Part shown: positions 43,801 through 52,968 of the stretch, in pieces
How positions within the stretch are numbered: position 1 is the stretch's first letter
Layout: each line of letters opens with the position of its first letter
Assembly (NCBI GenBank): GCA_013823855.1
Contig: PNMW01000082.1
Coordinates: 62,001 to 126,000 of the forward strand
Reading direction: 5' to 3'
Source: Lysobacteraceae bacterium
Lineage (GTDB): Bacteria; Pseudomonadota; Gammaproteobacteria; Nevskiales; Nevskiaceae
DNA length: 64,000 bases
The notes under the pieces: model-generated
Seen by the model: the letters and a program-made list of their open reading frames with translations, nothing else
What the model was told of the DNA's origin: nothing
The model's database searches: none
Program-made: the position numbers and the translations under genes

Positions 43801-44622
43801 TCAGGCCAGCGGCGGCAGTCCGCGCACCTGGCGCCAGATCGCCTGCCCGGCGCGGTCGTAGGCGCGCACCGTCTCGAAGAACGCGTGACGGGCGTCGACA
43901 TCGACCATCGGCGCCGGCAGCAGCGGGTCGAACACCACCTGCCGGATCGCCTTGCGGCCCATCAGCAGCGACTCGCGGGCGGCAACTTCCAGTTCCAGCT
44001 TGCCAGCGCGCTGCATCCAGGCCTGCAGTTCCCGACCCAGCCTGCGGTAGGCGGTGTTCAGCGCCGCGCCGTCCCACAGTGCCACGATCCGCGCGCTGCG
44101 CGCGGCATCGAACTGGCTGGCGACGAAGACCGCGGCTTCCGCTTCCAGGCCGAGCTTGACCAGCCGCGTGCGCACCGCGTCGATGCCGCCCTCGATGTTG
44201 TCCGGCCGCACTTCGAGGCCGGGATCGACGGCGCGGAAGCCGAGCATCTCCAGCGCCCGGGTGCGCACGCCGATGCGCTTGCGATCGCTGCGACCCAGCG
44301 GCCCGCTGTGCACCACCAGCCAGCCGCCGGTCCACGGCCGGGTACGGCTTTCGATGGTCCGCCAGGTGGCCACGTCGCCGGCCAGTTCATGGGCCGCGCC
44401 GCTGAGCCGGTAGACGCCGCGATCCACCGCTTCGATCAGGCCTTCGGTCGACAGCCGCATCAGCGCGATGCGGACGTTGTTCTCGCGAATGCCGAGCAGG
44501 GCCGCGCCGCTGATCGCCTCGCGCGCCGACAAGGGCTCGCCTTCGATGGCCAGCAGCAGGTCAAGGATCAGGGTCTTGGCGGTGAGCATGGTCGGCGTGA
44601 TCGGCGGCGGCGTGGCTTGCAT
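43801..44622 (-). CDS. PaaX-like transcriptional regulator
   Basis: 273 aa. N-terminal winged HTH (about residues 15-70, LLAIEGEPLSAREAISGAALLGIRENNVRIALMRLSTEGLIE), then the PaaX middle and C-terminal domains. PaaX represses phenylacetyl-CoA genes; here it is divergent from an enoyl-CoA hydratase and a desaturase, so a different acyl-CoA may be the effector. Alternative start ATG at 44589. Confidence 0.88.
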   Translation of the reverse strand: MQATPPPITPTMLTAKTLILDLLLAIEGEPLSAREAISGAALLGIRENNVRIALMRLSTEGLIEAVDRGVYRLSGAAHELAGDVATWRTIESRTRPWTGGWLVVHSGPLGRSDRKRIGVRTRALEMLGFRAVDPGLEVRPDNIEGGIDAVRTRLVKLGLEAEAAVFVASQFDAARSARIVALWDGAALNTAYRRLGRELQAWMQRAGKLELEVAARESLLMGRKAIRQVVFDPLLPAPMVDVDARHAFFETVRAYDRAGQAIWRQVRGLPPLA

Positions 44623-44631
44623 GCACCGATC

Positions 44632-44675
44632 ATTACCGATATTGTCGGTTCATGCACATATCAGTAATGAACCGA
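44632..44675. promoter_or_regulatory. Candidate PaaX-like operator
   Basis: In the short divergent gap: CATTACCGATAT (44632-44643) is an 11-of-12 inverted match to ATATCAGTAATG (44658-44669), and TCGGTTCAT (44645-44653) is a perfect inverted match to ATGAACCGA (44667-44675). The interleaved arms fit a dimeric regulator. Confidence 0.55.
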
Positions 44676-45490
44676 TGCGCCCGCTGATCCTGATCGACCG
44701 CGCACCGCCGCTGCTGACGGTCACCATCAATCGGCCGGAGGTCCGCAACTGCGTCGACCGGCCGACCGCCGATGCCCTGGTCGCCGCCTTCGAAGCCTTC
44801 GACCGCGATCCGGCATTGCGGGTGGCGATCCTGACCGGGGCCGACGGCGCGTTCTGCGCCGGCGCTGATCTGAAGGCGGTCAGCGCCGGCGATCCGGCGC
44901 GGATGAACCACGTCGGCAGCGACGGCAGCGGCCCGCTCGGGCCGTCGCGGATGCGGCTGTCGAAGCCGGTGATCGCTGCGGTGTCCGGCCCTGCGGTCGC
45001 CGGTGGGCTGGAACTGGCGCTGTGGTGCGATCTGCGGGTGGCCGACGACAGCGCGCTGTTCGGCGTCTACTGCCGGCGCTGGGGCGTGCCGCTGATCGAC
45101 GGCGGCACGGTGCGGCTGCCGCGGCTGATCGGCCAGTCCCGGGCGATGGACATGATTCTCACCGGCCGCGCTGTCGGCGCCGACGAAGCCTTCGCGATCG
45201 GCCTCGCCAATCGCCGGGTGCCGGCCGGCCAGGCGCTGAGCGCGGCACAGGCGCTGGCGCGGGAACTCAGCGCCTTTCCGCAGGCCTGCCTGCGCAGCGA
45301 CCGCCAGAGCGCGCTCGACCAGTGGAGCCTGCCCGAAGCCGAGGCGATCGCCCATGAATTCGCGCTCGGTCACCAGACCATCCAGACCGGCGAAACCGTC
45401 GCCGGCGCAACCCGCTTCGCCGAAGGGCTTGGCCGCCATGGCCAGTTCGACGGCCCGTTTGCCGACGCCGGCCCGGAGGCCCGCCGATGA
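44675..45490 (+). CDS. Enoyl-CoA hydratase/isomerase family protein
   Basis: 271 aa from the ATG at 44675; longer frames run over the PaaX gene. Crotonase fold: oxyanion-hole segments GADGAFCAGADLKAV (about 57-71) and SGPAVAGGLELALWCD (about 103-118). Substrate unknown. Transcribed divergently from the PaaX-like gene and overlapping the desaturase by four bases, so both probably act on the same fatty-acyl substrate and answer to that regulator. Confidence 0.88.
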   Translation: MRPLILIDRAPPLLTVTINRPEVRNCVDRPTADALVAAFEAFDRDPALRVAILTGADGAFCAGADLKAVSAGDPARMNHVGSDGSGPLGPSRMRLSKPVIAAVSGPAVAGGLELALWCDLRVADDSALFGVYCRRWGVPLIDGGTVRLPRLIGQSRAMDMILTGRAVGADEAFAIGLANRRVPAGQALSAAQALARELSAFPQACLRSDRQSALDQWSLPEAEAIAHEFALGHQTIQTGETVAGATRFAEGLGRHGQFDGPFADAGPEARR

Positions 45491-46446
45491 AGACCTACAC
45501 GCTGGACCCGGCGCTGCGCGAGCAGCTGAAAGTCCGTTCCGACTGGCGCGGCGCGCTGTCGGTCGCCGAGGACTACGGCCTGATGGTCGCCGCCTTCGCG
45601 CTGCCGATGATCTGGCCGCATCCGCTGGCCTGGCTGATCGCGATCCTGATGCTCTGCGGCGTCCATGTCGGCCTGGCGATCCTGACCCACGAGGCGGCGC
45701 ACAAGTCGCTGTTCGCCAGCAGCCGGGTCAACGAGTTCGTCGGCCAGTACCTGTGCGCACTGCCGCACTTCAACCACATGCCGATGTACCGCGCCTATCA
45801 CATGGCCCATCACCGGCTGGCCGGCACCCGGGACGACCCGGACCGGATCATGGTCGACCGCTATCCGGTCTCGAAGGCCAACCTGCGCCGCAAGCTGCTG
45901 CGCGACCTGTCCGGGCAATCCGGCATCAAGTTCCTGATCGGCATCGTCGCGATGACGGCCGGCTACTGGAAGTTCCAGCAGAACGGCGTCGTCGAGAAGC
46001 TGGCCTACGATCGCCCGCAAGGCTTCGTCGACTACGCACGGCGCTTCATCGTCAACGGCGGCGCGGTGTCGGTCGCCTGGCAGTTCGCGATCTGGGCGCC
46101 GCTGCACGCGCTCGGCCATGGCGAGCTGTACCTGGCCTGGGTGCTGGCCTTCCTGATCCCGTTCCCGCTGACCATGCGCGTCCGCGTGCTCGCCGACCAC
46201 GGCGCGATCGACGATCCGGATTCCACCGATCCGCTGCTGCACGCCCGCAGCACCCGGCTCAACTGGATCGAAAGGCTGCTGTTCGCCCCGCACCACGAGC
46301 ACTACCACCTCGAGCATCACCTGATGCCGTCGTGCCCGCACTGGAACCTGCCGAAACTGCACGCCGTGCTGATGCGCGACGGCGTGATTCCGCCGGCCAA
46401 TCAGGCGAACGGCATGATCGAGGTGCTGCGCCGCGTCACGCGCTGA
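45487..46446 (+). CDS. Membrane fatty acid desaturase/hydroxylase family
   Basis: 319 aa. Three His boxes of membrane diiron desaturases: HEAAH (67-71), HMAHH (107-111) and HHEHYHLEHH (about 274-283). Hydrophobic hairpins lie around residues 28-58, 145-165 and 205-225. Introduces double bonds or hydroxyl groups into fatty-acyl chains at the inner membrane. Start overlaps the crotonase gene stop. Confidence 0.9.
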   Translation: MKTYTLDPALREQLKVRSDWRGALSVAEDYGLMVAAFALPMIWPHPLAWLIAILMLCGVHVGLAILTHEAAHKSLFASSRVNEFVGQYLCALPHFNHMPMYRAYHMAHHRLAGTRDDPDRIMVDRYPVSKANLRRKLLRDLSGQSGIKFLIGIVAMTAGYWKFQQNGVVEKLAYDRPQGFVDYARRFIVNGGAVSVAWQFAIWAPLHALGHGELYLAWVLAFLIPFPLTMRVRVLADHGAIDDPDSTDPLLHARSTRLNWIERLLFAPHHEHYHLEHHLMPSCPHWNLPKLHAVLMRDGVIPPANQANGMIEVLRRVTR

Positions 46447-46449
46447 GCA

Positions 46450-47278
46450 TCACGCCGCCGCGATCGTGGTCCGGTGCAGCAGCCGGTGATGGCCGGCGTA
46501 GCCGCCGGTGGCGGCGTGCAGCAGCGGGCGGTTGTCCCAGATCACCAGCATCTCCGCCTGCCCGCGATGACGGTACTGGAACGCCGGGCCTGACTGCCAC
46601 TGGTACAGCTCGAACAGCAGCGGCAGCGCTTCGGCATCGTCGATGCCGACGATGTAGCCGAAGAGGCCTTCGCGCCCGGTTTCCGGGTGGCAGCGGATCA
46701 GCGGATGTCGCTGCACGGCTTCGGCGTCCTTCGACGGCTTGATCACCATCGAGCGGCTCTGGCGGTCGCGCTCGCCGTACAGGCCGTCGGGTGCGTAGGC
46801 CTTCTTCGCCGAATGCAGCGCGATGCGGCCTTCGGGGCGCTGGCGCAGCCGGTCCGGCATCGCGTCGAGCGCGGCGTGCTGGTTGGCGAACAGGGTGTCG
46901 CCGCCGACCGGCGGAATGACGATGCCGTACAGGCAGGTGCCGGCCGGCGGCCGCGGCTGGAAGCTCCGGTCGCCGTGCCAGGTCTTCCGCGAACGGCGAC
47001 GAGCGTTCATCGGCGCGCCGTTCGACCGCGATGATGTGGCGGCGGCCGGCAATCGGCGCGACGAACGGGTCGTCGCCAAAACCGCCGAAGGCCTGCGTGA
47101 TCCGCTCCAGATCGTCGTCGCCGAGGCGCTGCTCGGGAAAGGCCAGCACGTGATGCTGCAGCCAGGCCTCGCGCAGCGCCGCGATCGTCTCGTCCGCCAG
47201 CGGCTGCGACAGGTCGACGCCGCTGACCGTGGCGCCGCAGGCCTGTCCGGAATCGGTGATGCGAAGGCCGCTGCTCAT
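46450..47278 (-). pseudogene. TauD/TfdA-type dioxygenase, frameshifted
   Basis: An Fe(II)/2-oxoglutarate dioxygenase split into two frames. The first runs from the ATG at 47276-47278 (ITDSGQACGATVSGVDLSQPL) to about 46987. The second then carries TWHGDRSFQPRPPAGTCLYG, PPVGGDTLFANQHAALDAMP and WDNRPLLHAATGG, ending at 46450. The catalytic HxD lies right at the junction (WHGD). One extra base near 46978-46990 explains it. Either a recent inactivation or a sequence error. Confidence 0.82.
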
Positions 47279-47543
47279 GCCGGCAGTCTGCAGGTCCGCA
47301 CCCGCGCGAGTGATGACCCTTGCCGGTCACGCAGAGACTGTCCACCCTGCGTCCCGGAGACCCGACGAAGCAGGGCCGACCCGGCATGGGCAATCTCTCC
47401 CAGCGGCGGCGGCTCGATGCAGGCGCCGGTTCGGTGAACAGTCGGTTACATTTCCTGACAGACGCCTCAGATGTCCGCGAATGGCCTGCAAATGGCCTCG
47501 TTCATGCTGGGCCGATGACCATCCAACGACCGGAGACCGACTG

Positions 47544-50237
47544 ATGATGCGATTGATCGTGGCCGCTGCCAGCGCCCTTGCCGCCGTTGGCAGTACGGCC
47601 ACCGCAGGAACCCTGGCGCCGCCGCAGGCCAACTTCGACGCCTCGTTCGCGGCGCCGGACAGCCCGGCGAATCCGGGGCTCCTCGCGCGCGCCGTCAGCA
47701 TCGCGCAGGCGGCACCGCGCCGGGCCGGGCTGGCATCGACGGTCGATGCCGCGCTTGGCGCCGCCACCTTCCTGTGGGCCGCCGACGGCGCGCCGGTCGC
47801 CAGCGTCGGTGCGCTGGCGCCGGCGGCACTGGCGGTCGCCCGCGCCCGCGAATACGCCGGCCGCCAGGCGGCGCTGCTCGGCGTCAGCCGCGCCGCCATC
47901 GACGCGGCGCAGGCGCGCGTCGTCCACGCCACCGCCGATGGCGTCCGAATCGTCCGCCTGCAGCAATCGGTGAACGGCATCGAGGTGTTCAACCGCCAGT
48001 TCAACGTGCTGATCGGCAGCCGCGGCGAGCACATCGCGACCTCCGGCTACTTCGCCGGCCCTACTGCCAGCAGCTCGCGTCAGCGGCTCGGCGCCGCGCA
48101 GGCGGTCGCCGCGGCGATCGCCGATGCCGGCGGCAGCGTGCTGGCACTGGCACTGCGCCCGTCGACGACGGCCGGGCCTTACACCTCGTTCCGGAAAGTC
48201 GCGACCGGCGACCTCGACCTGAGCCGCGAGCCGCGCGCCAGGCCGGTGTACTTCCCGGTCGGCGATCGTCTGGTCGCCGGCTGGTATGTCGAGGTGATCG
48301 GCGGCGGCAGCGACGGTTCGATGCGTGCCTACGGCACGGTGATCTCGGCGGAAACCGGCGCGGTGCTGTTCCGCAAGAACCTGGTCGAGCAGGCCGCCTA
48401 CAGCTACCGGGTGTTCGCCGACGCCGACGGCATCCACCAGCCGTTCGATGCGCCGATCGGCAACGGCTGGTCGCCGTTTCCCGGCGCTGCACCGAATGTC
48501 GTCCAGCCCCGGGTCACTGCGGTCGCCAATCTGGTGACTCTTGATGCAGGCCCGATCTCGACCGGCGATCCCTGGCTGCCGGCCGGTGCCACCACCACGA
48601 CCGGCAACAACACCGATGCCTATCTCGATACCGGCCTGCTGTTCGGCGCGCCGCTCAGTGCCACCCTGACCGACGGCTACCAGCCGCGCACCAGCGATGT
48701 CCGGGCCACGCTGACCGGCCCGGCCAGCTTCGATCACGCGATCGTCGCCGACGCCAATCCGGCCGAAGCGACGGCGCGCCAGGCGGCGATCGTCAACCTG
48801 TTCTATCTGAACAACTGGCTGCACGACATCTTCTACGACCGTGGCCTGAACGAAGCGGCCGGCAATGCCCAGACCCGCAACTACGGCCGTGGCGGCGAAG
48901 AGGGCGATGTCCTGCTCGCCGAAGGCCAGGATGCGTCCGGCCGCAACAACGCCAACATGCTGACGCCGGCCGATGGCGACAGCCCGCGGATGCAGATGTA
49001 CCTGTTCGATGGCGCGATCAAGGGCACGGTCAAGGTCACCGCGCCGGTACCGGCGCCGGGGCTGGTGTTCAGCACCGCCAGCTTCGGTCCACAGACCTTC
49101 GACGTCACCGCGCCGATCGCGTTGGCCCACGAGCGCGGCGGCATCTCGAGCAGCGACGGCTGCGCCGCCGGCCAGCCGCTGCCGCTCACCGGCACCACGC
49201 TGCCGGCCCTGCCCGACCGCAACCTGCGCGGCAAGATCGCGCTGATCGACCGCGGCAACTGCGCGTTCTCCACGAAGGCCAAGTTCGCATCGTCGAGCGG
49301 AGCGCTCGGCATCATCGTGATCAACAACGAGCCGCTCGCCGACCCGATCCCGATGGGCAATGCCGACGTGCCGCAGCTGCCGGTCAACCTGCCGCTGCCA
49401 CTGGCCACCGATGATCTGTACCGGCTGCCGACGGTGATGATCCGGCAGGACGCCGGCAACGCCCTGAAGGCGCAGCTGGCCGCCGGCAGCGCGCTGCGCA
49501 TGCGGATCAACCGCCAGCCCTCGATCGACTTCGACGGCACGCTGGACAACCAGATCATCGTCCACGAGTTCTTCCATTACGTCTCGAACCGCCTGGTCGG
49601 CGACGCCAGCGGCCTGTCGAACAATCAGGGTCGCGGCATGGGAGAAGGCTGGAGCGACTTCGCCGCCTTGCTGTTGACCGCACGGCCGGATGATCTCGCC
49701 GTACCGGGCAATGCCGGCTACGGCGGCGCCTATCCGCTGGCTTACTACTCGACCGCCAGCTTCAATGCGGCGTATCAGTACTTCGGCATTCGCCGCCAGC
49801 CGTTTTCGCGCAACTTCGCGTTCAACTCGCTGACCTTCCGGCACATCCAGGACGGCGCGGCGCTACCGGCCGGAGCGCCAATCGCGTTCGGCCAGGACGG
49901 CGCCACCAATTCGGAGGTGCACAACACCGGCGAGATCTGGGCCAACATGCTCTGGGAAGGCTATTCGACAATGCTGGCCAGCGGCCGCTACAGCTTCACC
50001 GGGACTCGCGAACGGATGATGGATTACCTGATCGCCGGCCTGAAGCTGACCCCGAACGCACCGACCATCCTCGAGGCCCGGGACGCCGTGCTGGCCGCAG
50101 CGATGGCCCGCTCGCAGGCCGATTACCTCGACTTGATCCGCGGCTTTGCGCGGCGCGGCGCCGGCGTCGGCGCGGTGGGCCCGGGACGCAATTCGACCGA
50201 CCAGGTCGGCGTCGTCGAAAGCTACGCAGCCCCGTAG
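47544..50237 (+). CDS. Secreted M36 (fungalysin-type) metallopeptidase
   Basis: 897 aa from the ATG at 47544, which has GGAG eight bases upstream. Signal peptide (LIVAAASALAAVGSTATAG), an N-terminal propeptide with FTP-like blocks (VRIVRLQQSVNGIEVFNRQFNVLI), the zinc site HEFFHYVSNRL with downstream EGWSDFAALLL, and an inserted PA domain (NLRGKIALIDRGNCAFSTKAKFASSS). The ends of the domain are typical of bacterial M36 enzymes. Secreted protease, probably nutritional. Confidence 0.92.
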   Translation: MMRLIVAAASALAAVGSTATAGTLAPPQANFDASFAAPDSPANPGLLARAVSIAQAAPRRAGLASTVDAALGAATFLWAADGAPVASVGALAPAALAVARAREYAGRQAALLGVSRAAIDAAQARVVHATADGVRIVRLQQSVNGIEVFNRQFNVLIGSRGEHIATSGYFAGPTASSSRQRLGAAQAVAAAIADAGGSVLALALRPSTTAGPYTSFRKVATGDLDLSREPRARPVYFPVGDRLVAGWYVEVIGGGSDGSMRAYGTVISAETGAVLFRKNLVEQAAYSYRVFADADGIHQPFDAPIGNGWSPFPGAAPNVVQPRVTAVANLVTLDAGPISTGDPWLPAGATTTTGNNTDAYLDTGLLFGAPLSATLTDGYQPRTSDVRATLTGPASFDHAIVADANPAEATARQAAIVNLFYLNNWLHDIFYDRGLNEAAGNAQTRNYGRGGEEGDVLLAEGQDASGRNNANMLTPADGDSPRMQMYLFDGAIKGTVKVTAPVPAPGLVFSTASFGPQTFDVTAPIALAHERGGISSSDGCAAGQPLPLTGTTLPALPDRNLRGKIALIDRGNCAFSTKAKFASSSGALGIIVINNEPLADPIPMGNADVPQLPVNLPLPLATDDLYRLPTVMIRQDAGNALKAQLAAGSALRMRINRQPSIDFDGTLDNQIIVHEFFHYVSNRLVGDASGLSNNQGRGMGEGWSDFAALLLTARPDDLAVPGNAGYGGAYPLAYYSTASFNAAYQYFGIRRQPFSRNFAFNSLTFRHIQDGAALPAGAPIAFGQDGATNSEVHNTGEIWANMLWEGYSTMLASGRYSFTGTRERMMDYLIAGLKLTPNAPTILEARDAVLAAAMARSQADYLDLIRGFARRGAGVGAVGPGRNSTDQVGVVESYAAP

Positions 50238-50253
50238 GCGGCGGCGTTCCCGT

Positions 50254-50289
50254 GCCCTGCCGGTTCCGGTCGTACGGCGCCGGCAGGGC
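50254..50289. terminator. Hairpin between convergent M36 and AraC genes
   Basis: GCCCTGCCGG (50254-50263) pairs with CCGGCAGGGC (50280-50289), placed between the two stops. The downstream T content is low. Confidence 0.5.
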
Positions 50290-50312
50290 CATTTCGATGG
50301 CGAATGGCGGCT

Positions 50313-51275
50313 TCAGCCACCCTTGAAGCTGCGCCGCCACTGGCTTGGCGACACGCCGAAACTGCGCTGGAAATGCGCGCGCAGCGACGACGGCGATCCG
50401 AGCCCGGCCAGCTGGGCAATGCGCTCGACCGGCTGGTCGGTGGTTTCCAGCAGCCGCTGGCTGAACGCCAGACGCTCGGCGAGCAGCCAATCGCCGACCG
50501 TCGCCCCGGTCTGCAGCCGGAACTGGCGCGTGAAGGTGCGGCGGCTCATCAGCGCGCGCGCCGCCAGCGCGTCGAGCGTATGCGCCTGGTCGAGATGAGT
50601 GCGCAGCCAGTCGATGACATCGCCGAGCCGCGAATTGCGCATCGACACCGGCAATGGCTGGTCGATGAACTGCGACTGCCCGCCCTGTCGGTGCGGCGGC
50701 ACCACCAGCCGGCGGGCGACCGCATTGGCCCGCTCCGCGCCGTAGGCCATCCGCAGCATGTGCAGGCAGCAGTCGATGCCGGCCGCCGTGCCCGCCGAGG
50801 TCACGATCTGCCCTTCGTCGACGTACAGCACGTTGGGATCGAGCCGCACCGCCGGATAGCGGGCCGCGAAATCCTGGGCGTAGCCCCAGTGGGTGGTGGC
50901 GCGGCGGCCGTCGAGCAGGCCGGCTTCGGCCAGCACGCAGGCGCCGAGACACAGGCCGACGATGCGCGCACCGCGGCGCTCGGCACGACGCAGGGCGTCG
51001 AGCAGCGCCGCCGGCGCGGCTTCAGCCGGATCGCGCCAGCTCGGCACGATGACCGTGTCCGCCTCGTCCAGCGCCTGAAGGCCATGCACGATCTCGACCC
51101 GGAAGCCGGCCGTGGTCATCAGACTGCCCGGTTCGACGGCGCAGACTCGCAGGTCGAAGGCCGGCAGCCCCGGATGCGGATCGCCGAACACCACGCAGGG
51201 CACGGCCAGATGGAACGGGCTGATCTGGTCGAAGACGACGACGGCGATCACCGGGGGCATGGCGGGGTCGGACAT
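50313..51275 (-). CDS. GlxA-type AraC family regulator (DJ-1/PfpI domain)
   Basis: 320 aa. N-terminal DJ-1/PfpI-like domain with the nucleophile-elbow region IVGLCLGACVLAEAG (about 103-117), then a C-terminal AraC double HTH (TLDALAARALMSRRTFTRQFRLQTG and VERIAQLAGLGSPSSLRAHFQRSFGVSPSQWR). Members respond to small nitrogen compounds or unknown ligands. Divergent from the HD-domain gene; convergent with the M36 peptidase. Confidence 0.9.
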   Translation of the reverse strand: MSDPAMPPVIAVVVFDQISPFHLAVPCVVFGDPHPGLPAFDLRVCAVEPGSLMTTAGFRVEIVHGLQALDEADTVIVPSWRDPAEAAPAALLDALRRAERRGARIVGLCLGACVLAEAGLLDGRRATTHWGYAQDFAARYPAVRLDPNVLYVDEGQIVTSAGTAAGIDCCLHMLRMAYGAERANAVARRLVVPPHRQGGQSQFIDQPLPVSMRNSRLGDVIDWLRTHLDQAHTLDALAARALMSRRTFTRQFRLQTGATVGDWLLAERLAFSQRLLETTDQPVERIAQLAGLGSPSSLRAHFQRSFGVSPSQWRRSFKGG

Positions 51276-51372
51276 TTCGCACGGGATGCCGTTGGGTCAG
51301 GCCCGGAGTTGGCCCGAATTCGGCGCTGTTTGTCCATCAGGCCACTTCGACGGGCTGCGGTTTCAATGGAAC

Positions 51373-51942
51373 ATGTCACTACCGCCACCGGAACCGGACA
51401 TGACCACGATCGCCCCGCTCGCCCTGCTCGACACGCTGCTGGAAACCTGGAGGCCGCAGATCGGCGGCGCATTTCCCGGCTATCGCAACCACTGCCAGCG
51501 GATGGCCGCATTCACCCTGGCGCTGCGGCCGGATGCCAGCGACGACGATCGCCGGAAGATCGCGATCGCCGCCTGCTTCCACGATCTGGGCATCTGGTCC
51601 GACGGCACCATCGACTACCTGCCGCCGTCGTCGCGGCGGGCCCGCGACTATCTGGCCGCCGAAGGGCTGCAGGACTGGGCCACGGAAATCGAACTGATGA
51701 TCGACGAGCACCACAAGCTGCGCGCCTACAAGGATCCGAGCTATCCGCTGGTCGAAGCGTTCCGCAAGGCCGATCTGGTCGACGTGTCGCTGGGTCTGAT
51801 CAAGTTCGGCCTGCCCGGCGACACGGTGCGGGCGCTGAAGGCCGCCTACCCGAACGACGGCTTCCACAAGACGCTGATGGGCCTCGCCGGCAGCTGGTTC
51901 AAGCGCCATCCGCTGAGCGCGCCGCCGTTCATCAAGTGGTGA
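51373..51942 (+). CDS. HD-domain phosphohydrolase-like protein
   Basis: 189 aa from the ATG at 51373; another ATG at 51400 is possible. HD motif CFHDLGIW (about 61-68) with an upstream His (YRNHCQRM, about 37) and later Asp/His pairs (IDEHHKLRAY), consistent with a metal site. The substrate is unknown; often a nucleotide or phosphodiester. Divergent from the GlxA-type regulator, which may control it. Confidence 0.8.
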   Translation: MSLPPPEPDMTTIAPLALLDTLLETWRPQIGGAFPGYRNHCQRMAAFTLALRPDASDDDRRKIAIAACFHDLGIWSDGTIDYLPPSSRRARDYLAAEGLQDWATEIELMIDEHHKLRAYKDPSYPLVEAFRKADLVDVSLGLIKFGLPGDTVRALKAAYPNDGFHKTLMGLAGSWFKRHPLSAPPFIKW

Positions 51943-51960
51943 GCGGCACCGCGCGGCGGT

Positions 51961-52743
51961 TCAGCCGGGCTTGCGGCTACGCTTCGACAGGAAGGCGGTC
52001 ACCGCCTTGATGAAGCCGGGGTCGCGCCCGAGCCGGGTCTGGCCCGCGGCTTCGTGTTCGAGCTGCGCGGGCAGATCGGCATCGAGGGCGGCATCCAGCG
52101 CGGCGCGGGTCTCGCGCAGCGCCGCCGGTGATTTCGCCGCCAGCCGCTCGGCCAGCGCCTGGGCTGCCGCCGGCAGCGCCTCGTCGTCGACCACCTGCCA
52201 GATCAGGCCCCACTGGGCGGCGGTTGCGGCATCGAGCGCGTCGCCGAGCAGCGACAGGCCGCGTGCCCGCGCCCGACCGATCAGGCGCGGCAGCTGCCAG
52301 GTCGCGCCCATGTCCGGCATCAGGCCGAGATCGATGAACAGGTAGCGGAACGAGGCCGAGCGCGCCGCGATCACCAGGTCGCCGGCCAGCGCCAGTGCCG
52401 CGCCACCGCCGGCAGCGATGCCGTTGACCGCCACCACCACCGGAATCGGCAGCGTGCGCAGCCGCTCGACGATCACGTTGTAGTGGCTGCGCATCGCGGC
52501 ACCGAGGTCGAGGTCCTGAGGCGACACGTCGGCCAGGCTGCCGGCACCGAGGTCGGCGCCGGAGCAGAAGGCCCGGCCGCTGCCGGTCAGCACCAGTGCC
52601 CGCGCCTGCTCGTCCAACGCGCGGTCGAGGCCGGCGAGCAGCGCGTCGATGGTCGCCACATCGAGGCTGTTCAGCGTCTCGGGGCGGTGGAGGATCAGCG
52701 TCGCCACCTGGGCGTCAAGCCGGTACAGGACGTGATCAGTCAT
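51961..52743 (-). CDS. Enoyl-CoA hydratase/isomerase family protein
   Basis: 260 aa from the ATG at 52741-52743. Crotonase motifs SGRAFCSGADLGAG (about 62-75) and VNGIAAGGGAALALAGDLVIAA (about 107-128). The pattern IDLGLMPDMGATWQLPRLIG is common in PaaG-type isomerases/hydratases. Probably beta-oxidation or aromatic acyl-CoA metabolism. Monocistronic, convergent with the HD gene. Confidence 0.88.
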   Translation of the reverse strand: MTDHVLYRLDAQVATLILHRPETLNSLDVATIDALLAGLDRALDEQARALVLTGSGRAFCSGADLGAGSLADVSPQDLDLGAAMRSHYNVIVERLRTLPIPVVVAVNGIAAGGGAALALAGDLVIAARSASFRYLFIDLGLMPDMGATWQLPRLIGRARARGLSLLGDALDAATAAQWGLIWQVVDDEALPAAAQALAERLAAKSPAALRETRAALDAALDADLPAQLEHEAAGQTRLGRDPGFIKAVTAFLSKRSRKPG

Positions 52744-52968
52744 GGTGTTGTCGAGGGATCGGGCTTGCTGCCGCATTCGGCGGCACGTCGTGCTGCGGAA
52801 GGACGGATAGGTTCACGGAACGCGCCCGGGAGCGCTGCGCAACGCGTCGGGCGACCTTAGCGCAGCCGTTTGGCCGCGGGCAATTTCCCGTGCGAGTGTC
52901 ACGCGTTCGGTGACTGCGTCCGCAGGGCGGGTCGAACGATCGGCGCTCCGCCCGACCGGCGAGCCGGT

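Noticed and set aside
47279-47543. Riboswitch before the M36 peptidase
   Set aside because: The 265-base leader shows only scattered short repeats (AATGGCCT twice) and no known aptamer pattern.
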